Part shown: positions 10,423-19,678 of the stretch, piece by piece
Position numbering within the stretch: position 1 is the first letter of the stretch
How the letters are laid out: each line of letters opens with the position of its first letter
Assembly: GCF_029017505.1 (NCBI RefSeq)
Contig: NZ_JAQGEI010000016.1
Location: 1-64,000 of the forward strand
From: Sedimenticola hydrogenitrophicus
Lineage (GTDB): Bacteria > Pseudomonadota > Gammaproteobacteria > Chromatiales > Chromatiaceae
Length of the DNA: 64,000 nt
Reading direction: 5' to 3'
Translations under genes and position numbers: made by a program
Notes under the pieces: generated by a model
Database searches by the model: none
Seen by the model: the letters and a program-made list of their open reading frames with translations, nothing else
Told to the model about the DNA's origin: nothing

Positions 10423-11168
10423 ACCTACCCGATCTGCTGGAGGGGCGGCTGCTCAGGCGCTACAAGCGCTTTCTGGCCGATGTCCGGCTTGCCGACGGGA
10501 GCGAGGTGACCGCCCACTGCCCCAACACCGGGTCGATGAAAAATTGTGCCGAGCCGGGAAGTCGCGTTTGGCTGCTTGACGTCAACTCCCCGCAACGCAA
10601 ACTGAGATACCGTTGGGAATTGGTGGAGGTGGAGCAGCGTTATCTGGCCTGCATCAATACCGGCCGGGCCAACGCCCTGGTTCGGGAGGCGATCATCGAC
10701 CGCCGGATAGAGGCCCTGCGCGGTTACGCCACGGTGCTGAGTGAACGGCCATATGGCAATGAGCGGAGCCGGATCGACCTGCTGTTGACGGAACCCGGTT
10801 TGCCTGACTGCTATATCGAGGTGAAAAACGTGACCCTGCTGGTGGAGGAGGGGCTGGGTATCTTTCCAGATGCCGTGACGGTCCGGGGTCGCAAGCATTT
10901 GCGGGAGTTGATGGGCGTGGTGCGGCAGGGGGCAAGAGGAGTGTTGTTCTTTAGTGTGGCCCACAGCGGTATCGAGCGGATTGAACCGGCCTGGGGAATC
11001 GATCCGGCCTATGCCGAGACCCTGGCCGAGGCCCTGGATGCCGGTGTCGAGGTGCTGGCCTACGGTGTCGACATCAGTCCAGGCCACCTGTGTCTGGGGC
11101 GTCCGCTGCCTTTCGGGTTGGGGGATATCAATATGAATAACCCGGGGAATAATATCGGCCGTATCTAA
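10419..11168 (+). CDS. sfsA: SfsA family DNA/RNA-associated nuclease-like protein
   Basis: 249 aa, slightly longer than the E. coli SfsA (about 234). An N-terminal OB-like domain (LLEGRLLRRYKRFLADVRL, HCPNTGSMKNC) is followed by a nuclease-like fold with the PD-(D/E)XK pattern: ERSRIDLLL then CYIEVKNVTL. SfsA was first described as a sugar-fermentation stimulator that binds DNA; its precise role is unsettled. A GAAGAGAAG stretch precedes the ATG. The last about 15 residues (DINMNNPGNNIGRI) are a low-complexity Asn-rich extension beyond the family end. It stands alone, followed by the cbb3 operon regulatory region. Confidence 0.9.
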   Translation: MNLPDLLEGRLLRRYKRFLADVRLADGSEVTAHCPNTGSMKNCAEPGSRVWLLDVNSPQRKLRYRWELVEVEQRYLACINTGRANALVREAIIDRRIEALRGYATVLSERPYGNERSRIDLLLTEPGLPDCYIEVKNVTLLVEEGLGIFPDAVTVRGRKHLRELMGVVRQGARGVLFFSVAHSGIERIEPAWGIDPAYAETLAEALDAGVEVLAYGVDISPGHLCLGRPLPFGLGDINMNNPGNNIGRI

Positions 11169-11180
11169 TATGATATTTCA

Positions 11181-11194
11181 TTGATGTAGGTCAT
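11181..11194 (+). promoter_or_regulatory. FNR/ANR-like box, distal, upstream of ccoN
   Basis: TTGATGTAGGTCAT matches the FNR/ANR consensus TTGAT-N4-ATCAA at 8 of 10 positions, with a perfect left half. A TATGTT at 11216-11221 lies 31 bases from the box centre, a distance compatible with a class II arrangement. The box lies 13 bases after the sfsA stop and about 200 bases before ccoN. cbb3 operons are known FNR/ANR targets in proteobacteria. Confidence 0.5.
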
Positions 11195-11273
11195 TTCCCG
11201 CACATGGTCTATAAATATGTTATGAAACAGTAGCTTATAGATATAAAAATACTGACAAAGCGCAGATTGGAGC

Positions 11274-11287
11274 TTGACAAATATCAC
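11274..11287 (+). promoter_or_regulatory. FNR/ANR-like box, proximal, upstream of ccoN
   Basis: TTGACAAATATCAC matches TTGAT-N4-ATCAA at 8 of 10. The same bases could act as a -35 (TTGACA, 11274-11279) with TTATAG at 11299-11304 at a long 19-base spacing, so this may be a sigma70 promoter, an FNR site, or both. It lies 109 bases before the ccoN start codon, which has AAGGGGGG as ribosome site. Confidence 0.5.
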
Positions 11288-11395
11288 TACTGGGTGTCTT
11301 ATAGCCCCAATTTTTACGAATAACCTGACAGATTGTCTGGTTTGAATATCAGTACCTGGTAATTTTTTTTAACTTTGTAAAAATAAGGGGGGTTC

Positions 11396-12835
11396 ATGGA
11401 CGCCGTAGCTGAACAGAAGTACGACCTGGGTGTTGTACGCTGGTTCACCGTCATGGCTGCAGTCTACTTGTTGGTAGGCGCTCTCGTCGGGGTGTATATC
11501 GCCTCAGAGTTGGCTTGGCCGGTGCTTAATTTCGATCTACCGTATATCACCTTCGGACGTCTCCGTCCGTTACATACCAATGCAGTTATTTTTGCCTTTG
11601 GCGGCTGCGTTTTGATGGCAACAGCCTTCTATTCGGTACAGCGTACCTGCGGTGTCCGTCTCTGGAGCAACAAGCTGGCCTGGTTCACCTTCATAGGCTG
11701 GAATCTGATCATTGTTTCTGCGGTGATCACCCTGCCGCTGGGTATCACCCAGGGTAAGGAGTACGCCGAGCTGGAGTGGCCGATCGATATCGCCATCGCC
11801 GTGGTATGGCTCTCCTATACCTTCAACTTCATCATGACGATTGCCAACCGCAAGAGTTCACACATCTATGTGTCGAACTGGTTCTTCCTCGGCATGATGG
11901 TGATGATCACCTATCTGCACGTGGTCAACAGCCTGGCCATCCCGGTCGGCATGTTCTCGTCCTACTCGATCTTCTCGGGTGTGCAGGATGCGATGATCCA
12001 GTGGTGGTGGGGACATAACGCCGTAGGGTTCTACCTGACCGCCGGCTTCCTCGGCATCATGTACTATTTCGTTCCCAAGCAGGCGGGTCGCCCCGTTTAC
12101 TCCTATCGCCTGTCGGTGATCCACTTCTGGGCCCTGATGTTCGGCTATGTCTGGCTGGGTGCACACCACCTGCAGTACACCGCCTTGCCTGACTGGACCG
12201 GCTCACTGGGTGCGGCCATCTCGCTTGCCATGATCATCCCCTCCTGGGGTGGCGCGGTGAACGGCATGATGACCCTCTCCGGCGCCTGGGACAAACTGCG
12301 TACCGATTATGTTCTCCGGTTCCTGATCATGTCCCTGGCCTTCTACGCCATGTCCACCTTTGAAGGGCCGGTGATGTCGATCAAGACCGTCAACGCGCTC
12401 TCGCATTACACGGACTGGACTGTTGGTCATGTGCATTCCGGTGCTCTGGGTTGGGTTGCCATGGTTGGTATTGGAGCCATCTACCACCTGATGGTCAACG
12501 TCTTCCATGTGCAGATGTGGTCGGCAAAACTGATCAATGCCCACTTCTGGACCGCCACCATCGGCACCGTGATCTATATCGTGGCCATGTGGGTATCCGG
12601 CATCATGCAGGGTCTGATGTGGCGCGCTTATGATGAGTACGGCACCCTGGCCTACACCTTCGCAGAGTCTGTTGAAGCGATGCACCCCTACTATGCCATG
12701 CGTGCCGTCGGCGGCATGGTCTTCCTGGCGGGTGCGGCGCTCATGGTGTTCAACATCATCATGACCGTACTACAGGCCAACGCTCAGGGCAGTGTGCAGC
12801 AGGCACGCTCCGTAACCGCTGCAGCGTCTGCATAA
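11396..12835 (+). CDS. ccoN: cbb3-type cytochrome c oxidase subunit I
   Basis: 479 aa, the catalytic subunit that reduces O2 to water at the heme b3-CuB site in the inner membrane. All expected ligands are visible: low-spin heme H60 and H347, heme b3 H345, CuB ligands H207, H257 and H258, and the cross-linked tyrosine Y251 (YVWLGAHH). The numbering coincides with that of the Pseudomonas stutzeri enzyme. Twelve membrane helices are expected. The gene opens a ccoNOQP cluster with 14 bases to ccoO, and two FNR/ANR-like boxes precede it, suggesting induction at low oxygen. High-affinity oxidases of this type suit microaerobic respiration. Confidence 0.97.
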   Translation: MDAVAEQKYDLGVVRWFTVMAAVYLLVGALVGVYIASELAWPVLNFDLPYITFGRLRPLHTNAVIFAFGGCVLMATAFYSVQRTCGVRLWSNKLAWFTFIGWNLIIVSAVITLPLGITQGKEYAELEWPIDIAIAVVWLSYTFNFIMTIANRKSSHIYVSNWFFLGMMVMITYLHVVNSLAIPVGMFSSYSIFSGVQDAMIQWWWGHNAVGFYLTAGFLGIMYYFVPKQAGRPVYSYRLSVIHFWALMFGYVWLGAHHLQYTALPDWTGSLGAAISLAMIIPSWGGAVNGMMTLSGAWDKLRTDYVLRFLIMSLAFYAMSTFEGPVMSIKTVNALSHYTDWTVGHVHSGALGWVAMVGIGAIYHLMVNVFHVQMWSAKLINAHFWTATIGTVIYIVAMWVSGIMQGLMWRAYDEYGTLAYTFAESVEAMHPYYAMRAVGGMVFLAGAALMVFNIIMTVLQANAQGSVQQARSVTAAASA

Positions 12836-12849
12836 GGGGAGTTTGAAAA

Positions 12850-13542
12850 ATGGCAATGCAAGAGAAAATGGAAAGAAACGTCTGGGGCCTACTGATTGTG
12901 CTCGCCCTGGCACTCAGTGTGGGTGGTATTGTTGAGATCGTGCCGCTGTTCTATCTGGACAGCACCATGGAGCACAACAAGAACCCCGAGATCGTCTGGC
13001 AGCGGCAGGCCGGTCAGGCCCTGGCCGACCACCAGCCGGGAGAGGGCATGCGTCCATACAGCGCGCTGGAGCTGGCCGGACGTAAGGTCTACATCCGTGA
13101 AGGCTGCTACCTCTGTCACTCCCAGATGGTGCGTCCCTTCCGTGATGAGAAGGAGCGTTATGGCCACTACTCGCTGGCTTCCGAGTCGATGTACGATCAC
13201 CCCTTCCAGTGGGGCTCCAAGCGTACCGGCCCGGATGTCGCCAGACTGGGTGGCAAATACTCCGATGACTGGCATCGCAAGCACCTGCGGGCACCCCGCT
13301 CCGTGGTACCCGAATCGGTGATGCCCAACTATCCGTGGCTACAGCACGCGGTGCTGGACGGCGCAACCGTGCAGTCCCATATGCGCGGCATGCAGCGAGT
13401 CGGTGTTCCCTATACCGAAGCGGATATCGAGGCGGCCCCGGACCTGTTGAGGGATAAGAACGAAGAGGATGCGGTAGTCGCCTTCCTGCAGGTGCTCGGA
13501 ACCATGGTCAAGCTGGACGAAAGCAAGGTCTATCGTGAATAG
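12850..13542 (+). CDS. ccoO: cbb3-type cytochrome c oxidase subunit II (monoheme cytochrome c)
   Basis: 230 aa. An N-terminal membrane anchor (residues about 10-33, [20 protein letters not shown]) is followed by a periplasmic cytochrome c domain with one heme c motif, CYLCH at 86-90. Methionine ligands are likely in the MPNYPWL region. It passes electrons from CcoP to CcoN. Length and order fit the family. The last codons overlap the first codons of ccoQ by 8 bases. Confidence 0.96.
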   Translation: MAMQEKMERNVWGLLIVLALALSVGGIVEIVPLFYLDSTMEHNKNPEIVWQRQAGQALADHQPGEGMRPYSALELAGRKVYIREGCYLCHSQMVRPFRDEKERYGHYSLASESMYDHPFQWGSKRTGPDVARLGGKYSDDWHRKHLRAPRSVVPESVMPNYPWLQHAVLDGATVQSHMRGMQRVGVPYTEADIEAAPDLLRDKNEEDAVVAFLQVLGTMVKLDESKVYRE

Positions 13543-13747
13543 CCTTAAAGACTATTTTTCTATGGACTTTCAGGCGATGACCACCAACGACTGGGTGGGT
13601 ACCATCCTTACCGTGGTCATCTTCCTGCTGATGCTTGGTCTTTATGTTTATGTCTTGCGTCCAAAGAAACGGGAACACTTCGAAAAACAGAAGCATATCC
13701 CGATGGATGACGAACAGATAAATAGCGGAGATAAAAATGGCGGATAA
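13535..13747 (+). CDS. ccoQ: cbb3-type cytochrome c oxidase subunit CcoQ
   Basis: 70 aa from a GTG that overlaps the ccoO stop, with AAGG upstream; an internal ATG at 13562 (giving 61 aa) is an alternative. One membrane helix (about residues 20-42, [22 protein letters not shown]) is followed by the typical [11 protein letters not shown] motif and an acidic tail. CcoQ stabilises the assembled oxidase and is not needed for catalysis. It overlaps ccoP by 11 bases, which suggests coupled translation. Confidence 0.88.
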   Translation: MNSLKDYFSMDFQAMTTNDWVGTILTVVIFLLMLGLYVYVLRPKKREHFEKQKHIPMDDEQINSGDKNGG

Positions 13748-14579
13748 CAATCCATTTCCGGGTGAAAACAATACCGGACATATTTGGGACGATAATCTGC
13801 GGGAGCTGGATAACCCGCCTCCACGCTGGTGGATGATCGCCTTCTGGGCTTCCATTCTCTGGGTGGTCGGCTACGCGATCCTCTATCCCATGATTCCGGG
13901 GTTAACCGGGTACACCAAGGGCATTATGGGCTGGACCCAGATTGGTGAATACAGAGAGGGTCTGGATGAAGTCGAGATGGTGCGTGCCGAATTCGAGACC
14001 CAGCTGCAAGGGATGACAGCCAAGGAGATCCTCGCCAATGAGGGACTCTCCAGCTACACCATCGCCTCGGCCAAGGTGCTGTTCGGCGACAACTGCGCGG
14101 CCTGCCACGGCTCCAACGGTCAGGGTGGTCCCGGTTATCCGGTGATCGCCGATGATGACTGGCTGTATGGCGGCGCTGTGGAGACCATCGAGCAGACCAT
14201 CACCAACGGGCGGATGGGCATCATGCCCGCACACGCCAAGCTGTTGAGCGAGGCAGAGGTCGACAAGCTGGCGGCGGCGGTGATGTCCGGTAATCCGGCT
14301 GCGGAACCGCTGTACATGGAGAAGGCGTGTTTCGCCTGCCACGGACCCGACGCTAGCGGTATGCAGGCACTGGGTTCCGCCAATCTGACCGACGCCGTCT
14401 GGCGCTTTAGCGAAGCGGATCAGCTGGCCAGTGTCAAGCAGACCATCAGGCACGGTGTCAACGACACCTCCGATCCCTTGAGCCGGGAGGCGGTAATGCC
14501 CAAGTTTGGCGATCGTCTGTCGGCAGGTGAGATCAAGAAACTGGCGGTCTACGTGTACAAGCTGGGTGGTGGTCAGTAA
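13737..14579 (+). CDS. ccoP: cbb3-type cytochrome c oxidase subunit III (diheme cytochrome c)
   Basis: 280 aa. An N-terminal helix (about residues 32-55, WMIAFWASILWVVGYAILYP) anchors two periplasmic cytochrome c domains with heme motifs CAACH at 120-124 and CFACH at 198-202. The NNTGHIWDDNLRELDNPPPRWW lead is diagnostic of CcoP. It accepts electrons from soluble cytochromes and hands them to CcoO. It is the last of the four structural genes; a 42-aa membrane protein follows after 82 bases. Confidence 0.96.
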   Translation: MADNNPFPGENNTGHIWDDNLRELDNPPPRWWMIAFWASILWVVGYAILYPMIPGLTGYTKGIMGWTQIGEYREGLDEVEMVRAEFETQLQGMTAKEILANEGLSSYTIASAKVLFGDNCAACHGSNGQGGPGYPVIADDDWLYGGAVETIEQTITNGRMGIMPAHAKLLSEAEVDKLAAAVMSGNPAAEPLYMEKACFACHGPDASGMQALGSANLTDAVWRFSEADQLASVKQTIRHGVNDTSDPLSREAVMPKFGDRLSAGEIKKLAVYVYKLGGGQ

Positions 14580-14661
14580 GGGAGTGCGTTAAACCCCGCC
14601 GTATGGAGATTGGTTCTCCATACGGCGGGAACATTCAGGTAGTCTGTATCTGGGGAGGTAT

Positions 14662-14790
14662 ATGATGAATGTGGATACCGTAGTGGTTGGGTCCCTGGTT
14701 GCCGTGGTACTTTGCGTGGTAATCGTCGGGTATATTGGCTTCAAGGTGAATGCGCTGATCAATAAGGATGCGAAGAGCCACAGGAAGTAA
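14662..14790 (+). CDS. 42-aa single-helix membrane protein in the cbb3 operon, possible CcoM-like subunit
   Basis: A short frame from ATG 14662 to TAA 14790 is preceded by a strong GGGGAGGT ribosome site. The product starts MMNVDTVVVGSLVAVVLC, forms one membrane helix (about residues 5-28) and ends in a basic tail (NKDAKSHRK). It lies between ccoP and an intrinsic terminator, so it is probably the last gene of the ccoNOQP transcript. In P. stutzeri the small CcoM helix is an extra cbb3 subunit; size, topology and setting match, but sequence homology cannot be shown here. The family name is therefore inference; the gene itself is well supported. Confidence 0.65.
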   Translation: MMNVDTVVVGSLVAVVLCVVIVGYIGFKVNALINKDAKSHRK

Positions 14791-14811
14791 CCCTCTGTTT
14801 CATAAGTATAT

Positions 14812-14838
14812 AAAAAAGGGGGGTGAACCCCCTTTTTT
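14812..14838 (+). terminator. intrinsic terminator of the ccoNOQP transcript
   Basis: A6-G5 (14812-14822) pairs with C5-T6 (14828-14838) around loop GTGAA; the T6 run provides the U-tract. It is the clearest terminator in the left half of the window and separates ccoNOQP plus the small ORF from ccoGHIS. Confidence 0.9.
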
Positions 14839-14921
14839 AATGGTGATATAATACATGCCTGTTATTGACAAATCGCATTTTTCCCATCCCGCCCTTCCAG
14901 TAAACTGAAACCCGGTAAGTA

Positions 14922-15080
14922 AGGATCTGGAAAGAAATAACTGCTACGCATTGCGCCGGATTTTCGTTTGCCTTCAAGGCACGGCAAGGCGCGCATAGTT
15001 GTTCTATTTAAGTCTTGCCGTAACGCAGAAGGCGGACGAAAAGACCAGCAAGATGTGGTAGTTATTTATGGACAGATCCT
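14922..15080. repeat. hairpin MITE-like element B, copy 1 (159 bp)
   Basis: Termini are AGGATCTG (14922-14929) and CAGATCCT (15073-15080); the inverted similarity continues as AAATAACTGCTAC against GTGGTAGTTATTT. Inside, TTTTCGTTTGCCTTC pairs with GAAGGCGGACGAAAA and ACGGCAAG with CTTGCCGT, so the unit folds into one long hairpin. A second copy in opposite orientation lies at 44516-44741. No target duplication is evident. It occupies most of the gap between the terminator and ccoG. Confidence 0.75.
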
Positions 15081-15150
15081 AACGATTGATTGACGCATGG
15101 TTATGGGATATGCGTGGCAGTTCCCGCATGGTATTAGAGGAGTGATTCCG

Positions 15151-16581
15151 TTGAGCGACAATCCACAATCAAGGCATGATGCTGTAGTCGATGAATTGTA
15201 CGCGGAGGCGGTACACTGGGAAATTAATACCGGGGAAGAGACGATCCACGCCAAGCGGGTTCCCGGCAAGTGGCGGATCTGGAAGTGGATCGCCAGCCTG
15301 GTGTGGGTGCCGTTCTTTCTGGGGCCCTATCTGCGCTGGGATGACCGTCAGGCGATCCTGTTCGACATCCCCAATCGCCAGTTCCATCTGCTGGGCGTCA
15401 CCATCCTGCCGCAGGATTTCTGGATGCTCTCCCTGCTGTTGCTGTTCTTCGCCATTCTGCTGGCGGTGGTGACCGCCCTGGCGGGCCGCGTCTGGTGCGG
15501 TTTTTTCTGCTTTCAGACGGTCTGGACCGATGTCTTCACCTGGCTGGAGGAGAAGCTGGAGGGTCCACCGCAAAAACGCAAGAAACTGGATCAGGGGGCG
15601 CTCACCTTTACCAAGATCAGGATCAAGGCGGTCAAGCACGGCCTGTGGCTGGTGATATCGGCGCTGACCGGCATCTCCTTTGTGGCCTGGTTTACCGATG
15701 CCTACCAGCTGTGGGTCAATCTGTTCACCTTTAACCTCGGTGTTACCGGGGTGGTAACCATCTCGCTGTTTGTCGGCGGCACCTATGTCCTGGCCGGTTA
15801 CCTGCGGGAGCAGACCTGCTTCTGGCTCTGTCCCTATGCCCGCATCCAGGGCGTGATGGTGGATAACACAACCGCCGTTCCTACCTATGATTTCCATCGC
15901 GGTGAGCCGCGTGGGCGGGTGAAAAAGGGGGCCGGTGAGGCACAACGCACGACCGGCGACTGTGTCGACTGTAATCAGTGCGTGGCGGTCTGCCCCACCG
16001 GCGTGGATATCCGTCAGGGTCAGCAGGAGGGGTGTATCACCTGCGCCCTCTGTATCGACGCCTGCGATGCGGTGATGGAAAAACTGGACAGACCCAAGGG
16101 CCTGATCCGTTATGAGTCGCTGGATGTGTTGAACGGCAAGGAGGATCGGCCGCTGTATAAACGCCCCCGGGTATGGGTCTATAGTCTGGTGCTGTTGCTG
16201 TCGCTGACCGGTATCGGCTACGGCATGGCGACCATGGATGCGATCGAGATCAAGGTGATTCATTCCCGGCAACCACTGTATGTACTGCAGAGTGATGGCT
16301 CCATCCAGAACAAGTACACCATCAAAGTACTCAACAAGCTGACAGAGGATCTGCAGGTGACCATCACCGCTCCGGATGTTGAAGGGCTGGTGCTGGTGGG
16401 TGCGGATGAACCGGTGACGGCACGTAAGGGCATGGTGACGGCCCGAACGGTGTTCGTGCGTATCCCGCGCGAAAAAATAGCCGCCGAGTCTCAACCGTTG
16501 GTGTTTTTTGCCGAGACCACTGACAGCAACGGTGAGCGATTGAGCAGCAAACGAGAGAGTGTGTTCATTGCTCCAAAGTAG
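15151..16581 (+). CDS. ccoG: cytochrome oxidase accessory protein CcoG (FixG/RdxA), polyferredoxin
   Basis: 476 aa from a TTG chosen because AGAGGAG lies 8 bases upstream; the ATG at 15097 has no ribosome site. About five membrane helices surround two 4Fe-4S motifs, CVDCNQCVAVCPTGVD and CITCALCIDACDA, and a C-terminal periplasmic Ig-like domain follows (IKVIHSRQPLYVLQSDG onward). CcoG is a copper-handling/reducing protein needed for cbb3 assembly. Further cysteine motifs (GRVWCGFFCFQTVW and QTCFWLCPYARIQG) are as in the family. The GTVDYH-type start of the usual FixG is replaced by a short N terminus. Confidence 0.93.
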   Translation: MSDNPQSRHDAVVDELYAEAVHWEINTGEETIHAKRVPGKWRIWKWIASLVWVPFFLGPYLRWDDRQAILFDIPNRQFHLLGVTILPQDFWMLSLLLLFFAILLAVVTALAGRVWCGFFCFQTVWTDVFTWLEEKLEGPPQKRKKLDQGALTFTKIRIKAVKHGLWLVISALTGISFVAWFTDAYQLWVNLFTFNLGVTGVVTISLFVGGTYVLAGYLREQTCFWLCPYARIQGVMVDNTTAVPTYDFHRGEPRGRVKKGAGEAQRTTGDCVDCNQCVAVCPTGVDIRQGQQEGCITCALCIDACDAVMEKLDRPKGLIRYESLDVLNGKEDRPLYKRPRVWVYSLVLLLSLTGIGYGMATMDAIEIKVIHSRQPLYVLQSDGSIQNKYTIKVLNKLTEDLQVTITAPDVEGLVLVGADEPVTARKGMVTARTVFVRIPREKIAAESQPLVFFAETTDSNGERLSSKRESVFIAPK

Positions 16582-16661
16582 GAGCGATGCGGCGCGCTAA
16601 ATGTAACTGGCAAACAGTGGCCCCCCGGGTGACGTCCGGGGTACCGATGCAAGAGGTTAAA

Positions 16662-17165
16662 GTGATCGAGATGACCGAGAAACAATCTCCCTGGCGCAAT
16701 CCCTGGGTGCAGGGCTGGGTCGGTTTGCTGGTGGTATTTGTTGCCGCCAATTTGGTGATGGTCTACCTGGCCGTTACCAACAACCCGGGCCTGGTGGTGG
16801 ACGACTATTACGAGCGTGGCCAGGAGTATGAGAAGAACATGCTCAAACGACAGGCGCGAAACCCCGGCTGGCAAATGAAAGTGATTGCGCCGGAGCGTGT
16901 GGATGTGGCCCTGCCGGCGCGCTATGGGGTCAGGATTACCGGCAAGGACGGCCATCCTGTGGCGCCCGATTCGGTCACTTTCCATGCCTACCGGCCTGCC
17001 GATGCCAAACAGGACTTCTCGGTCCCCATGCAGGCGACCGACTCCGGTGTGTATGAAGCCGATATCAGTTTTCCCCGCCTGGGGGTGTGGGATATCCTTA
17101 TCAGCGCAAAGCGTGGGGACGATGAATACAATCTGTCGCACAGGGTAAGCGCAGGCGTCAATTGA
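16662..17165 (+). CDS. ccoH: CcoH/FixH family cbb3 assembly protein
   Basis: 167 aa from a GTG at 16662, 5 bases after AGAGG; the ATG at 16671 is an alternative, and the open frame from 16587 is too long upstream. One membrane helix (near residues 13-38, WVQGWVGLLVVFVAANLVMVY) is followed by the family motif NNPGLVVDDYYERGQEYE and a periplasmic beta domain. CcoH interacts with the assembling oxidase. A 6-bp hairpin (CCCCGG 16623-16628, CCGGGG 16636-16641) lies in the gap after ccoG. Its TGA overlaps the TTG start of the copper ATPase gene (TTGA). Confidence 0.88.
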   Translation: MIEMTEKQSPWRNPWVQGWVGLLVVFVAANLVMVYLAVTNNPGLVVDDYYERGQEYEKNMLKRQARNPGWQMKVIAPERVDVALPARYGVRITGKDGHPVAPDSVTFHAYRPADAKQDFSVPMQATDSGVYEADISFPRLGVWDILISAKRGDDEYNLSHRVSAGVN

Positions 17166-19633
17166 GTCTGAAACAGTGTTTTCACTGCACCCTGCCGGTT
17201 CCGGCGGATGCAGAAGTGGTGTCGCCGATCAAGGGCGAGCAACGGAGCTTCTGCTGTATCGGCTGCAAATCGGTCTGTGAGGCGATTTATTCCGCCGGCC
17301 TTGAAGGGTTTTATCAGCGCATGTATGACGGTACGGCGCTGGCACCGCCGCCCGATCTGCCCAAGGAGCTGGCCCTCTACGACCTGGATGAGGTGCAGGA
17401 GGAGTTTGTCGACAACCTGGGCGAGACCCGGGAGATCCATCTGCTGGTGGAGGGCATCCACTGCGCCGCCTGTGTCTGGTTGATCGAACACTCTCTGCTG
17501 AATCTCGCGGGTGTCAGTCAGGCACGGGTCAACCTCTCCGGGCGTCGCCTGCACGTGGTCTGGGACAACGGCCGCCTGAAACTCTCGTCCATCATCCGCC
17601 GCCTGGGACAGATCGGTTACGCCGCCGTACCTTACGATCCCGACGCCGCGGAAGATCGCCTGCGGCGTGAAAACCGGCATCTGCTCTATCGCATGGGTTT
17701 TGCCGGATTCACCATGATGAATCTGCTGTGGATCTCCATCGCGCTGTATAGCGGTGCCGACAGGGGAGAATTCCGCGGCCTGTTTCAGTGGGTCGGTTTC
17801 GCCCTGGCGACGCCGACCCTGGTCTATTCGGGCTATCCGTTCTTCAGGGGCGCCTGGTCCGGCATCCGCCACCTCCATCTGGGCATGGATGTGCCGATTG
17901 CCATCGGCGCCGGCATCACCTATCTCTACTCGGTCTACGTCATGCTGAGTGGCTCGCTCACCGGCGAGGTCTACTACGACACGGTGGTCAATTTTATTTT
18001 TGTGATCCTGGTCGGGCGTTATCTGGAGGCGATATCCAAGCGTCAGGCGGTGGCCTCGACCCAGCGCCTGCTGGATCTGCAGCCGCGGGTGGCCACGCTG
18101 CTGTCGGATGCGGGGGAAAAAGTGGTCCCCATCCGCTCGGTGAAACAGGGTGACCGGGTGTTGGTCAGACCCGGTGAGCGCATCCCGGTCGATGGGGTGG
18201 TGTTGCAGGGGCAGAGCGCGGTGGATGAGGGGATGCTGACCGGCGAGTCGGTCCCGGTAGCGAAATCACCCCGGATGCCGGTCTCGGCCGGCACCATCAA
18301 CGGACACGGTGCACTGCAGGTCGAGGTGACCGGCCTGCTGAAAGATAGCGCCCTCGGGCGCATCATCCGGCTGGTGGAGGAGGCGCAGGCGAGCAAGGCG
18401 CCGATCCAGTGTGTGGCGGATCGGATCGTGCCCTGGTTTGTCGCCATCACCATCGGCCTGGCCACGGCCACCTTCTTCTGGTGGCTGGATACCGATTTCG
18501 AGATCGCCTTGATGGCGGCGACGGCCGTGCTGATCATTACCTGCCCCTGCGCCTTTGGCCTGGCGACGCCCATGTCCATTGCGGTCGCCACCGGCCTGGG
18601 GGCACGCCACGGCATCCTGATCAGAAACGGCGATGTGCTGGAGCGGTTCTCCTCCATCGATCATTTTGTGTTCGATAAAACGGGCACGTTGACGGAAGGG
18701 GCGATGCGGGTCACCACGATCGGGACCGGGACCGCTGAATGGCATCCGGGTGAACCGGTCAATGCGGAGATACACCAGCTGCTGGGACAGCTCCTGGCGG
18801 TTGAGCAGTTCTCGGAACACCCAGTGGCGGCGGCCCTGACGGCGTGTGCCGAGTCGATCGGTTGGAAACCGCAACAGTTCAAGGTGGAGGATTTCGTCAA
18901 CCGGCCCGGTTATGGCGTCTCGGCCCTGGTCGAGGGTGCGGCGGTTGTGGTCGGCAATGCCGCCTGGCTGCGCGAGCACGGTGTCGTGCCGGAACCGGCT
19001 TTCCGGCAGTTGGCGGAGCGTCTGGACCGGGTCGGAAGCGGTTCCCTGCACTGTGCGGTAAACGGTGTGGAGCGCGCCCTGATCGGCGTGGAAGATCCGA
19101 TCAGGAAGGATGCGGCGGGATTGGTGGCCGATCTCAAGTCCGATGCCATGGAACTCACCATGCTCAGTGGCGACCGGCAGGGCACGGCCGAGGCGATTGC
19201 GGCCCGTCTGGGCGGCATGCCGGTGATTGCCGAGGTGCTGCCGGAGCAGAAGGATCAGGTGATTGACCGGCTGCAACGGAACGACCACCGGGTGGCGATG
19301 GTGGGTGACGGGGTCAACGATGCCCCGGCACTGGTGCGGGCCGATGTGGGCATAGCGCTGGGCTCGGGTACCGATGTCTCCATTGCCAGTGCCGATATTG
19401 TGCTGATGAGCAGTGAATTGGACAAGGTGCGGCTGGCCTCGTCACTGTCCCGGCGGACCTTGCGCACCATTCGCCAGAATATCGCTATCTCCATCGCGTA
19501 TAATCTGATTATGGTACCGCTGGCGATGTCAGCATTGGTGACGCCGCTGGTGGCTGCCATCTCGATGCCGATCAGCTCACTGCTGGTGATCGGGAATGCG
19601 GCACGCATTCGCACCCTGTTCAAGGGCAGGTAA
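17162..19633 (+). CDS. ccoI: CcoI/FixI copper-transporting P1B-type ATPase
   Basis: 823 aa from a TTG overlapping the ccoH stop. Order: N-terminal Cys-rich domain (CFHC at 6-9, CCIGC at 31-35), HMA domain with HCAAC at 100-104, eight helices, the CPC motif (near residue 460, ITCPCAFGLATP), phosphorylation site DKTGTLTEG (near 505) and GDGVNDAP hinge (near 714). The N-terminal CCxGC domain marks the FixI/CcoI branch that supplies copper to the periplasmic side for cbb3 maturation, distinct from CopA detoxification pumps. It lies between ccoH and ccoS, as in other cbb3 clusters. All catalytic motifs are intact. Confidence 0.95.
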   Translation: MSLKQCFHCTLPVPADAEVVSPIKGEQRSFCCIGCKSVCEAIYSAGLEGFYQRMYDGTALAPPPDLPKELALYDLDEVQEEFVDNLGETREIHLLVEGIHCAACVWLIEHSLLNLAGVSQARVNLSGRRLHVVWDNGRLKLSSIIRRLGQIGYAAVPYDPDAAEDRLRRENRHLLYRMGFAGFTMMNLLWISIALYSGADRGEFRGLFQWVGFALATPTLVYSGYPFFRGAWSGIRHLHLGMDVPIAIGAGITYLYSVYVMLSGSLTGEVYYDTVVNFIFVILVGRYLEAISKRQAVASTQRLLDLQPRVATLLSDAGEKVVPIRSVKQGDRVLVRPGERIPVDGVVLQGQSAVDEGMLTGESVPVAKSPRMPVSAGTINGHGALQVEVTGLLKDSALGRIIRLVEEAQASKAPIQCVADRIVPWFVAITIGLATATFFWWLDTDFEIALMAATAVLIITCPCAFGLATPMSIAVATGLGARHGILIRNGDVLERFSSIDHFVFDKTGTLTEGAMRVTTIGTGTAEWHPGEPVNAEIHQLLGQLLAVEQFSEHPVAAALTACAESIGWKPQQFKVEDFVNRPGYGVSALVEGAAVVVGNAAWLREHGVVPEPAFRQLAERLDRVGSGSLHCAVNGVERALIGVEDPIRKDAAGLVADLKSDAMELTMLSGDRQGTAEAIAARLGGMPVIAEVLPEQKDQVIDRLQRNDHRVAMVGDGVNDAPALVRADVGIALGSGTDVSIASADIVLMSSELDKVRLASSLSRRTLRTIRQNIAISIAYNLIMVPLAMSALVTPLVAAISMPISSLLVIGNAARIRTLFKGR

Positions 19634-19678
19634 TAATCCTGGGATAATGGCCGACTATAGCGCAACTGGAGAAGCTGG

